Notes: generated by a model not told the origin, from the sequence alone. DNA of 5,589 nucleotides from an uncultured Alphaproteobacteria bacterium (GCA_903837365.1 CAILUF010000023.1:1-5589), one strand, 5' to 3'. Shown: positions 1-5,583, numbered from the stretch's first letter. Program-made: numbers and translations.

Positions 1-60
1 CATAGTTAAAACTTCATCAAGTTTAACTTTTATTTTTTGTTGTTCACTATCTAGTATCAT
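1..60 (-). CDS. Partial protein of unknown function (first 20 codons)
   Basis: An ATG at 60-58 on the minus strand opens a frame with no stop through to the left edge, giving the N-terminus MILDSEQQKIKVKLDEVLTM. It starts only 2 bp after the stop codon of the NDUFAF5-like gene, the spacing expected of a translationally coupled downstream gene. No Shine-Dalgarno sequence precedes it. The residues are charged and look like the start of a soluble helix, with no signal peptide. Twenty residues are too few for me to recognise a family. In AT-rich DNA a 20-codon open frame could arise by chance, so the tight spacing is the main support. Confidence 0.45.
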   Translation of the reverse strand, partial: MILDSEQQKIKVKLDEVLTM

Positions 61-62
61 GG

Positions 63-824
63 TTATTTTTGAGCAATTACTGTAATGATTTTAAAAGTTG
101 CAGGAATATTTCCATTATCAAGGCGATAGTTTTTTTTATAATTCTGACAAGTTTTATTAAGAAGATTTTTTGAAAAGAATTTTCGTGATCGATTTAATAA
201 GACATTGCCTAAACCCATAAATTTTAAGGCATGAAGCAATTGCATTACCTCTTCAAATTCCAGAGTTATTTTATCAATATCGGCAATAACATTTTTAAAT
301 CCACTTTTTACAAATAATTGACCTGCGGTTTTAATATCAATGGTTGGAATCATCCGTGAGGATATTCCGCCATATAATTCATTTTCACTAAGATAAATTG
401 TTTGCGCTAATTCATGTAAATTATCTTCACCAAAAAAACTCATGATAACAACTCCGTTAGTTCTTAATATTTGCTTTACTTGACTTAAAAATTGTGGAAT
501 ATGATTTATAAAATGCAAGTTTAAATTACTTATTACCATATCAAAACTATCTGATTTAAAAGGCAGAAATTCTTCATCACAAATCACATCATCATTTGAT
601 CTAGTATAACTTAATTGATTATTATTGGTTGTGAATAATTCACAAAGATATTTACTAAAAGCTTGTAATTCTAAAATATTATTATATTTTTGAGGTAAAG
701 TTGTTACATCTTCATATATTTTATCGGCACATTGTTGGTGTAGTAAACTATATTCACTTCTATCTAGGCTGTAGCGCTGACGGTTTTTAAATAATAATTT
801 GCGATCAAAAATAACTTCATTCAT
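63..824 (-). CDS. NDUFAF5-like (BioC-type fold) methyltransferase homologue with degenerate SAM site
   Basis: This 253-aa protein is a homologue of NDUFAF5, the complex I assembly factor reported to hydroxylate an arginine of the NDUFS7/NuoB subunit; alphaproteobacteria carry the ancestral form, often annotated as BioC-like methyltransferase. Family landmarks, numbered from the ATG at 824, are IFDR (5-8), DEEFLPFK (83-90), FDMVISNLNLHFIN (94-107), a GE-NLHEL segment, and the C-terminal YRLDNGNIPATFKI, all close to the human protein as I remember it. The usual glycine-rich SAM motif (DLGCGRG) is replaced by ELQAFSK at about 52-58, and the acidic residue expected roughly 20 residues later is not evident. 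The fold is therefore kept, but SAM binding is doubtful. A GTG at 827 could extend the protein by one residue; the ATG is preferred. It is divergent from comF with almost no gap, and no Shine-Dalgarno is visible. Confidence 0.85.
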   Translation of the reverse strand: MNEVIFDRKLLFKNRQRYSLDRSEYSLLHQQCADKIYEDVTTLPQKYNNILELQAFSKYLCELFTTNNNQLSYTRSNDDVICDEEFLPFKSDSFDMVISNLNLHFINHIPQFLSQVKQILRTNGVVIMSFFGEDNLHELAQTIYLSENELYGGISSRMIPTIDIKTAGQLFVKSGFKNVIADIDKITLEFEEVMQLLHALKFMGLGNVLLNRSRKFFSKNLLNKTCQNYKKNYRLDNGNIPATFKIITVIAQK

Positions 825-827
825 CAC

Positions 828-1562
828 ATGAAAATAATTAAATTTTTAATTAAAAATATTTTTGAAATAATTTACCCTTCAACATGCATATGTTGTCATA
901 AAATTATAAGTCAAGACAGCTTATTTTGTAAGGAATGCTTTTTAGAATTAGAATTTATTTCGCCAATAAAATGCCAAATATGTTCAATGCCGATTCGCTT
1001 TCAATATAAGTTTTGCGCTAGCGTAACCTGCGCTTCATGCTTACAAAAAAAACCTTTTTTTGATTCTAGCTATGCAATTTTTATTTACAATAATACTATT
1101 GGTAAAGCAATTATTGATTTCAAATTTAATGATCAAACTTTTTTAGCATTAAAATTTGCTAAAATTTTTAAATCACAAATCCAAAATTTTATTGCAGATG
1201 TAGACTATGTTGTAAGCGTTCCAATGCATAAAAAAAAATTACTTAAACGTAAATATAATCAAGCTAATTTGCTTGCTCGCAATATTTCTCCAGAAAAATA
1301 TTTTCCACAACTTTTACTACGAATAAAAAATGATAAAGCCCAAATACATCTTAGTCGTAATAAACGCAAAAAAAATCTACGTAAAAGTTTCATTGTCAAT
1401 CCCAAATTTCAAAAGATTATTTCTGGGAAAAAAATTTTGGTAATTGATGATGTTATGACCACCTCATCTACTCTAAATTATTGCTCTAGAGCTCTAAAAA
1501 GAAGTGGTGCAAGCAAGGTTTATGTTGCAGTTATTGCCAAATCAATGATCGGTAAATTTTAA
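828..1562 (+). CDS. comF: ComF family protein (zinc-finger phosphoribosyltransferase-like)
   Basis: This 244-aa protein has the ComF/GntX architecture. The N-terminal zinc-binding region has paired CxxC motifs at C20/C23 and C34/C37, then C49/C52 and C68/C71. A type I phosphoribosyltransferase domain follows, with the PRPP-binding loop VIDDVMTTSSTL at 205-216. The conserved DD and TT of the family are present, while the usual glycine after TT is serine. A basic stretch (KKKLLKRKYNQANLLAR) precedes it, as in family members (K-R-x-x-N-Q). ComF proteins are linked to DNA uptake during natural transformation and possibly to replication-fork or recombination functions; the substrate is not settled. 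The ATG at 828 places the first Cys pair at the usual distance from the N-terminus. No Shine-Dalgarno is seen. The gene is very AT-rich, and its stop lies 2 bp from the stop of the convergent amidase. Confidence 0.92.
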   Translation: MKIIKFLIKNIFEIIYPSTCICCHKIISQDSLFCKECFLELEFISPIKCQICSMPIRFQYKFCASVTCASCLQKKPFFDSSYAIFIYNNTIGKAIIDFKFNDQTFLALKFAKIFKSQIQNFIADVDYVVSVPMHKKKLLKRKYNQANLLARNISPEKYFPQLLLRIKNDKAQIHLSRNKRKKNLRKSFIVNPKFQKIISGKKILVIDDVMTTSSTLNYCSRALKRSGASKVYVAVIAKSMIGKF

Positions 1563-1564
1563 TT

Positions 1565-2326
1565 TTATGAAACTAATTTATTTAAAATAATCTGAGAACT
1601 ATGATACCACGAATCAGAATTTTTTAAATAACATGATGGATTAAATCGTCGATTAAAAACTCTTGCCAATATTTGCATCTCTTCATCAAAATGATTATCA
1701 AAATTATTGACGCGATAGCCAAAAATTTTTAAACGATTTTTTATTTTGAAAATATCCGAACTACAATCCAAAGGATAAAACATGATTTTATCATAGTTTG
1801 AATTTATAGAAATTTTCGGGAAAATTCCAATATCATTATTGGCAAGAAATTCCCAGTTAAATAAATGCGACGGATCTTGTTTACGATCGAGCATTAATGT
1901 ATCAGCGCAATATGCAACATCGCTATGTCCTACAAAATTACGCGGAGTGATTTTATATTTCTTAGAGAGATGTCGACATAATTCTGCGCAAGCATCCATT
2001 TGCGCTTTACTAAAGCCAACTAAAAACGGATCATTGCTAATTAATTCAATGCCAATTGAGAATTTATTTAAACCATCAACGCCTTGCCAATAACTTTTTC
2101 CAGCATGAAAAGCTATATCTCTTTCATTAATTAACTCAAAAACATTTCCATTATCATCTATGAGATAATGACAGCTAACTTTATTTTCATGCAATTGGTA
2201 AAGTGCATGATCTAATGAATTTGCTTGAATGTGATGTAAAACAACAAACCTAATTTCTCTGCTCGAATTAGAAGGTTCATAGCAATCTATAAAATTAGAT
2301 GTTTGATTTATGTTTAGAAAATTCAT
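1565..2326 (-). CDS. amiD: N-acetylmuramoyl-L-alanine amidase, AmiD/AmpD type, with C-terminal peptidoglycan-binding region
   Basis: This zinc amidase cleaves the bond between N-acetylmuramic acid and the peptide stem, in peptidoglycan turnover. The open frame extends to a TTG at 2386 (273 aa). I prefer the ATG at 2326 (253 aa), because MNFLNINQTSNF then aligns with the usual short N-terminus of cytoplasmic-type family members; an ATG at 2356 is also possible. In 273-aa numbering, the zinc ligands are predicted as H51 (VVLHH), H154 (VGHSDVA) and D171 (RKQDP), with catalytic E114 in SIGIEL and the conserved VSCHYLI and AFHAGKSYWQG. The region from about 200 onward (LKIFGYRVNN, then VFNRRFNP) matches the C-terminal helical peptidoglycan-binding domain of AmiD. 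H154 to D171 is 17 residues against 10 in E. coli AmiD. No signal peptide or lipobox is seen, unlike E. coli AmiD. Related amidases are known in Rickettsia and Wolbachia. Confidence 0.92.
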   Translation of the reverse strand: MNFLNINQTSNFIDCYEPSNSSREIRFVVLHHIQANSLDHALYQLHENKVSCHYLIDDNGNVFELINERDIAFHAGKSYWQGVDGLNKFSIGIELISNDPFLVGFSKAQMDACAELCRHLSKKYKITPRNFVGHSDVAYCADTLMLDRKQDPSHLFNWEFLANNDIGIFPKISINSNYDKIMFYPLDCSSDIFKIKNRLKIFGYRVNNFDNHFDEEMQILARVFNRRFNPSCYLKNSDSWYHSSQIILNKLVS

Positions 2327-2380
2327 ATCTGTTTTGACTTTAAAAAAGTTGATCATAGAATCTAAAAAGGCTAGCTGATA

Positions 2381-2412
2381 TGTCAATTTCTCTTTTTTTA
2401 AGAAAAGTTATA
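2381..2412 (-). promoter_or_regulatory. Candidate promoter elements for the amidase gene
   Basis: Read on the minus strand, TATAAC (2412-2407, within the 8-bp palindrome GTTATAAC at 2407-2414) is a 5-of-6 match to a -10 box, with only a poor -35 upstream. Separately, a perfect TTGACA lies at 2386-2381, followed after 16 bp by TAGATT (2364-2359), a weak -10. The second arrangement would begin transcription near 2352, after the upstream TTG and ATG candidates, and would leave the ATG at 2326 as the only usable start. Confidence 0.25.
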
Positions 2413-2435
2413 ACGCTTCAGGCTCTAAATAGAAA

Positions 2436-2463
2436 TTGAGGTTTAAAGAAAATTAATAATAAT
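2436..2463 (+). promoter_or_regulatory. Candidate sigma-70-type promoter for maeB
   Basis: TTGAGG at 2436-2441 (4 of 6 to the -35 consensus) and AATAAT at 2458-2463 (5 of 6 to the -10 consensus) are separated by 16 bp. This would start transcription near 2470, with a leader of roughly 64 nt. The region is so AT-rich that -10-like hexamers are common, so the call rests mainly on the spacing and on the need for a promoter in this divergent gap. The -10 falls inside the inverted repeat at 2447-2480. Confidence 0.3.
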
Positions 2464-2480
2464 TTTATTGCAAATTTTCT
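2447..2480. repeat. AT-rich inverted repeat in the amidase-maeB intergenic region
   Basis: AGAAAATT (2447-2454) is perfectly repeated in reverse complement as AATTTTCT (2473-2480). Inside it, AATAA (2455-2459) pairs with TTATT (2465-2469), leaving a TAATT loop and a three-base GCA bulge, for 13 base pairs in all. No T-run follows on the plus strand, so it does not resemble an intrinsic terminator. It could be an operator or a leader hairpin of maeB, or a chance product of base composition. Confidence 0.35.
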
Positions 2481-2533
2481 AAAAGAATAAAAAAATTATT
2501 TTTATTAACAACTGAATTAACGAATAAAATTTT

Positions 2534-4834
2534 ATGTCTAACAAAATGAATAGTAATCAAAAAAATTCTAACAATTTATCCAATAAAAGCTCTAAGGATA
2601 TGGAAGCTTTGCAATTTCATATGCAAGGTGGACAACCCGGAAAAGTTGCAATGCATGCAACCAAGCCATTAAATACTCAACGTGAATTAGCTCTTGCTTA
2701 CTCCCCAGGTGTTGCAATTCCTTGTTTAGAAATTCAAAAAAACCCTGAAACTGCCTATGACTACACAGCTAAAGGAAATTATGTTGCAGTAATTTCAAAC
2801 GGTACGGCAGTTCTTGGCCTTGGAAATCTTGGTGCATTAGCTGGTAAACCAGTAATGGAAGGTAAATCAGTTTTATTTAAAAGATTTGCTGATATTGATT
2901 CTGTTGATATTGAAGTTGCAACTGAAAATGTTGATGAGTTTATCAATGCCGTAAAATTTCTTGGACCAACTTGGGGTGGGATAAACCTTGAGGATATTCG
3001 CGCTCCGGAATGTTTTATTATCGAAAGTAAATTACGTGAATTGATGGATATACCAGTATTTCATGATGATCAACACGGTACGGCAATTATTTCTGCCGCA
3101 GGAATTATCAATGTTTTACATTTAGCTGGAAAAAAATTTAATGAAATTAAGGTCGTTGTAAATGGAGCTGGTGCTGCAGGGATAGCCTGTTTAGAGCTTT
3201 TAAAAGCAATGGGCTTACCCCACGAAAATGCAATTTTATGCGACACAAAAGGAGTAATTTATAAAGGTCGAACCGATGGCATGAACCAATGGAAATCAGC
3301 CCACGCTGTTGATACAAAATTACGAACATTATCTGACGCAATGAAAGGAGCGGATGTATTTCTTGGCTTATCCGTCAAAGGTGCAGTTTCCAAAGAGATG
3401 GTAAAATTAATGGCAAAAAATCCAGTAATCTTTGCAATGGCTAATCCTGATCCTGAGATTACTCCCGAAGATGTTCACAGTGTTCGTGATGATGCAATTG
3501 TGGCAACTGGTCGTAGTGATTATGAAAACCAAGTTAACAATGTCATGGGTTTTCCATATATTTTCAGAGGTGCATTGGATGTTAGAGCTTCAACGATCAA
3601 TGAAGAAATGAAAATCGCTGCTGCGCAAGCCTTAGCGGAATTGGCTCGTCAAACTGTACCCGATGAAGTCGTGAAAGCCTATGGCGGAAGAGAAATGAAA
3701 TTTGGAAAACATTACATCATTCCTACTCCTTTTGATTCAAGATTAATTTATACAATTCCTCTCGCTGTTGCTAAAGCTGCGGTTGAAACCGGTGTTGCAC
3801 GCAAACCAATTACCAACTGGGATGCTTACAAAAAACAATTACAAGCGCGTCGCGATCCTTCAGTTAATAGTCTTGGCTTTATTTTTGAAAAATTACAAAG
3901 ATCTCCAAAAAATATTATTTTTGCCGAAGGTGAACAAAGTGAAATAATTAAAGTTTCGGCAATGTGGCGTGATAATGGTTACGGTAAACCAATTCTAATT
4001 GGCAAGAAAGAAAAAATTCTCGAAAAGATGAATGAATTCAATATCACCAGTGATGGTATTGAAATTTACAATTCGTCATTATCCGCTGAGAATAATAAAT
4101 TCATCGATTATCTTTATAAAAAACTTCAACGCAAAGGCGTTTTACAATCTGATTGCGCAAGAATGGTAAAAACTGATCGCAATGTTTTTGCTGCGTCAAT
4201 GCTTGCTTGCGGACATGGCGATGCTTTGCTTACAGGATTGACAAGGGGTTACAGCACTTCACTAAATGATATTTGGAAAGTTTTAAAAAATAAAAAAGAT
4301 CAAATTGTTCTTGGAATTTCAATGATTATTTCTAAGGGTCGAACAATTTTTATTGCCGATACTGCCTGTTCAGAATTATCATCTTCGGAGCATTTAGTTA
4401 ATATCGCAATTCAAACTGCAAATAAAGTACGCTCAATGGGATATGATCCGCGCGTGGCATTTTTATCATTCTCTAATTTTGGAAGCGCTTTAAAAACCGA
4501 ATCAGGTCGAATTAAAAAAGCAGTAGAATTGCTAGATGAGATGAATGTGAATTTTGAATATGATGGCGAAATGACTGCGGATGTTGCCTTAAATCCAGAT
4601 AAAATGTCTAAATATCCATTTTGTCGTTTAACATCCAGTGCTAATATTTTGATTTGCCCAGGACTTCATTCGGCAAGTATCGCTACAAAACTTCTTGAGG
4701 AAGTTGGAAATTGTACAGTCATTGGACCAATCCTTGACGGATTCGAAAAACCAGTGCAAATTGTAACGATGAATTCATCAATTAATGATATTCTTAATAT
4801 GGCAGCAATTGCTAGTATTGACGCGATAACTTAA
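2534..4834 (+). CDS. maeB: NADP-dependent malic enzyme fused to a phosphotransacetylase-like domain
   Basis: This 766-aa cytoplasmic enzyme decarboxylates malate oxidatively to pyruvate, supplying NADPH and linking the TCA cycle to acetyl-CoA. The N-terminal malic enzyme domain (about 25-440) has catalytic Y56 (LALAYSPGVA) and K111 (PVMEGKSVLFK). Metal ligands are E153, D154 (NLEDIRAPECF) and D179 (FHDDQHGTAI). The nucleotide-binding GAGAAG is at 211-216, followed by ANPDPE and NQVNNVMGFP. The C-terminal part (about 443-766) is the PTA-like domain (IFAEGEQSE, FIADTACSE, LSFSNFGSA, SANILICPGLHSA), which in E. coli MaeB is regulatory and responds to acetyl-CoA rather than catalytic. The length is close to E. 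coli MaeB. The N-terminus is 17 residues longer before the catalytic Tyr and is rich in Asn, Ser and Lys; ATGs at 2546 and 2600 are alternatives. No clear Shine-Dalgarno is seen. It is the first gene of the maeB-orphan-SDHAF4 unit. Confidence 0.97.
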   Translation: MSNKMNSNQKNSNNLSNKSSKDMEALQFHMQGGQPGKVAMHATKPLNTQRELALAYSPGVAIPCLEIQKNPETAYDYTAKGNYVAVISNGTAVLGLGNLGALAGKPVMEGKSVLFKRFADIDSVDIEVATENVDEFINAVKFLGPTWGGINLEDIRAPECFIIESKLRELMDIPVFHDDQHGTAIISAAGIINVLHLAGKKFNEIKVVVNGAGAAGIACLELLKAMGLPHENAILCDTKGVIYKGRTDGMNQWKSAHAVDTKLRTLSDAMKGADVFLGLSVKGAVSKEMVKLMAKNPVIFAMANPDPEITPEDVHSVRDDAIVATGRSDYENQVNNVMGFPYIFRGALDVRASTINEEMKIAAAQALAELARQTVPDEVVKAYGGREMKFGKHYIIPTPFDSRLIYTIPLAVAKAAVETGVARKPITNWDAYKKQLQARRDPSVNSLGFIFEKLQRSPKNIIFAEGEQSEIIKVSAMWRDNGYGKPILIGKKEKILEKMNEFNITSDGIEIYNSSLSAENNKFIDYLYKKLQRKGVLQSDCARMVKTDRNVFAASMLACGHGDALLTGLTRGYSTSLNDIWKVLKNKKDQIVLGISMIISKGRTIFIADTACSELSSSEHLVNIAIQTANKVRSMGYDPRVAFLSFSNFGSALKTESGRIKKAVELLDEMNVNFEYDGEMTADVALNPDKMSKYPFCRLTSSANILICPGLHSASIATKLLEEVGNCTVIGPILDGFEKPVQIVTMNSSINDILNMAAIASIDAIT

Positions 4835-4847
4835 AAAAAATAAATTT

Positions 4848-5300
4848 ATGGCAGAGGCAGTTTCAAACCACGTAGTTTCACAATCCCTAGCAAGTGACGA
4901 TTCGCGCGCTGCAAAAGGATCTATTCACAATGGATCAGCAATGTCTTCAACTGATGGTCAAGCTATTGCTCCGGGAGGTGGTGGAATGTCGCAAGGAATC
5001 GGTGGATCAATTGGCAAAACACTAAGTTCTGCAAAATTAGAGTCACCTTTTGGTGGCGGAAAAATCGATGGCTTCATGGATACACTAAATCAAAATGCTG
5101 CTTTGGGGAAAAATCCGTTTGATGTTTTTGATGGCACGATGATTTCACCAATGGCCAATCCTGGTTTTGCAGCTCAAATGCAAGAATTTTCATCTATGCA
5201 AAAAATTGAAATTAAATCTGCACTTGGATCAATTAATGCTGACATTGCTGGACATACAGGCATTGTATCTCAACAACAACAAGGTGGTCAATCTCATTAA
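4848..5300 (+). CDS. Unrecognised Gly/Ser-rich small protein
   Basis: I do not recognise a family for this 150-aa protein. It has about 23 Gly and 21 Ser, no Cys, Trp or Tyr, and a single Arg. A flexible N-terminal half contains APGGGGMSQGIGGSIGK and SPFGGGKIDGF, and a Met/Phe-containing segment (FDGTMISPMANPGF, then MQEFSSMQKIEIKSALGSIN) could form a helix. The tail is QQQQGGQSH. No signal peptide or membrane segment is visible. By hand count its GC is about 41-42%, the highest of any gene here, largely because of Gly and Ala codons. It starts 13 bp after the maeB stop and ends 2 bp before the SDHAF4-like gene, so it is probably co-transcribed with both. The upstream sequence is A-rich, without a Shine-Dalgarno. 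The clean frame and spacing make it a credible gene; its function is unknown, and a secreted or structural role is only speculation. Confidence 0.78.
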   Translation: MAEAVSNHVVSQSLASDDSRAAKGSIHNGSAMSSTDGQAIAPGGGGMSQGIGGSIGKTLSSAKLESPFGGGKIDGFMDTLNQNAALGKNPFDVFDGTMISPMANPGFAAQMQEFSSMQKIEIKSALGSINADIAGHTGIVSQQQQGGQSH

Positions 5301-5302
5301 TC

Positions 5303-5539
5303 ATGAAAAACTCAAATAATAATTTAAATTCATTATCAAAACCAAATGATTCAACTCTTCCAGATTTGTTAGAAAAAAATCCTGAAGATTTAAAAAAAAA
5401 TCCCAAAGATTTTGAATTAAATAATAATTTAAATGCAGTTGAACCAATGCCTAAAGCTCAACAAGATGATCATCAAACCTCTAAAGATCCTACAATCTTT
5501 GGCGATTGGCAAATTAATTGTCGTACAATTGATTTTTAA
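5303..5539 (+). CDS. SDHAF4 / DUF1674 family protein (succinate dehydrogenase assembly factor 4)
   Basis: The 78-aa protein ends in DPTIFGDWQINCRTIDF, which matches the family C-terminal signature (PTRYGDWERKGRCIDF in the human protein as I remember it), including terminal placement directly before the stop. SDHAF4 binds the flavoprotein subunit SdhA during assembly of complex II and limits damaging side reactions of the free flavinylated subunit. In this copy the signature Cys is Thr (T75), and a Cys sits two residues earlier (C73). Residues 1-60 are low-complexity, rich in Asn, Lys, Asp and Ser, and probably disordered, as is usual for the family; they include a 7-residue near-repeat at 24-37. 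The start is 2 bp after the previous stop. An AAGGTGG at 5281-5287 lies about 15 nt upstream of the ATG, farther than ideal for a ribosome binding site. The linkage with maeB fits a dicarboxylate-metabolism unit. Confidence 0.82.
   Translation: MKNSNNNLNSLSKPNDSTLPDLLEKNPEDLKKNPKDFELNNNLNAVEPMPKAQQDDHQTSKDPTIFGDWQINCRTIDF
5372..5413 (+). repeat. 21-bp imperfect tandem repeat inside the SDHAF4-like gene
   Basis: Positions 5372-5392 and 5393-5413 match at 17 of 21 bases and encode EKNPEDL followed by KKNPKDF. The unit is in frame and lies in the disordered N-terminal part, consistent with a small in-frame duplication by slippage on the A-runs. Confidence 0.6.
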
Positions 5540-5557
5540 TATTTAGTAATATTTATT

Positions 5558-5583
5558 ATTGAGAATAGTTAATATTTATCAAT
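5558..5583 (+). terminator. Weak AT-rich hairpin after the SDHAF4-like gene
   Basis: ATTGA (5558-5562) pairs with TCAAT (5579-5583), and AATA (5564-5567) with TATT (5573-5576), around a GTTAA loop and with small bulges. There is only one G-C pair, and TTATAA rather than a T-run follows, so it is a poor intrinsic terminator. It is listed because it is the only hairpin between the last stop codon and the window edge. Confidence 0.18.

Noticed and set aside
771..800. CTGACG followed by TAATAATTT as a promoter for comF
   Set aside because: The spacing between the hexamers is only about 9 bp, which does not fit a sigma-70 promoter; TA-rich hexamers are expected by chance here.
63..824. Annotation as the biotin-pathway methyltransferase BioC
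   Set aside because: The conserved C-terminal segments match NDUFAF5 more specifically than BioC, no biotin genes are nearby, and the SAM motif needed for BioC chemistry is missing.
1839..2093. 84-codon plus-strand open frame opposite the amidase gene
   Set aside because: It lies entirely antisense to the conserved catalytic domain of the amidase. Its translation has no recognisable motif and it has no start context; it is a shadow frame.
2594..2602. AAGGA just before the internal ATG at 2600 as evidence for a shorter malic enzyme
   Set aside because: The purine stretch ends one base before the ATG, too close for ribosome binding, so it does not decide the start.
3147..3341. 64-codon minus-strand open frame inside maeB
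   Set aside because: It is antisense to the NADP-binding part of the malic enzyme, shows no family features, and is best explained as a shadow of a conserved coding region.
4834..4847. A-run after the maeB stop considered as a terminator
   Set aside because: There is no stem-loop before it, and the run is of A rather than T on the coding strand. The next gene begins 13 bp later, so co-transcription is more likely.
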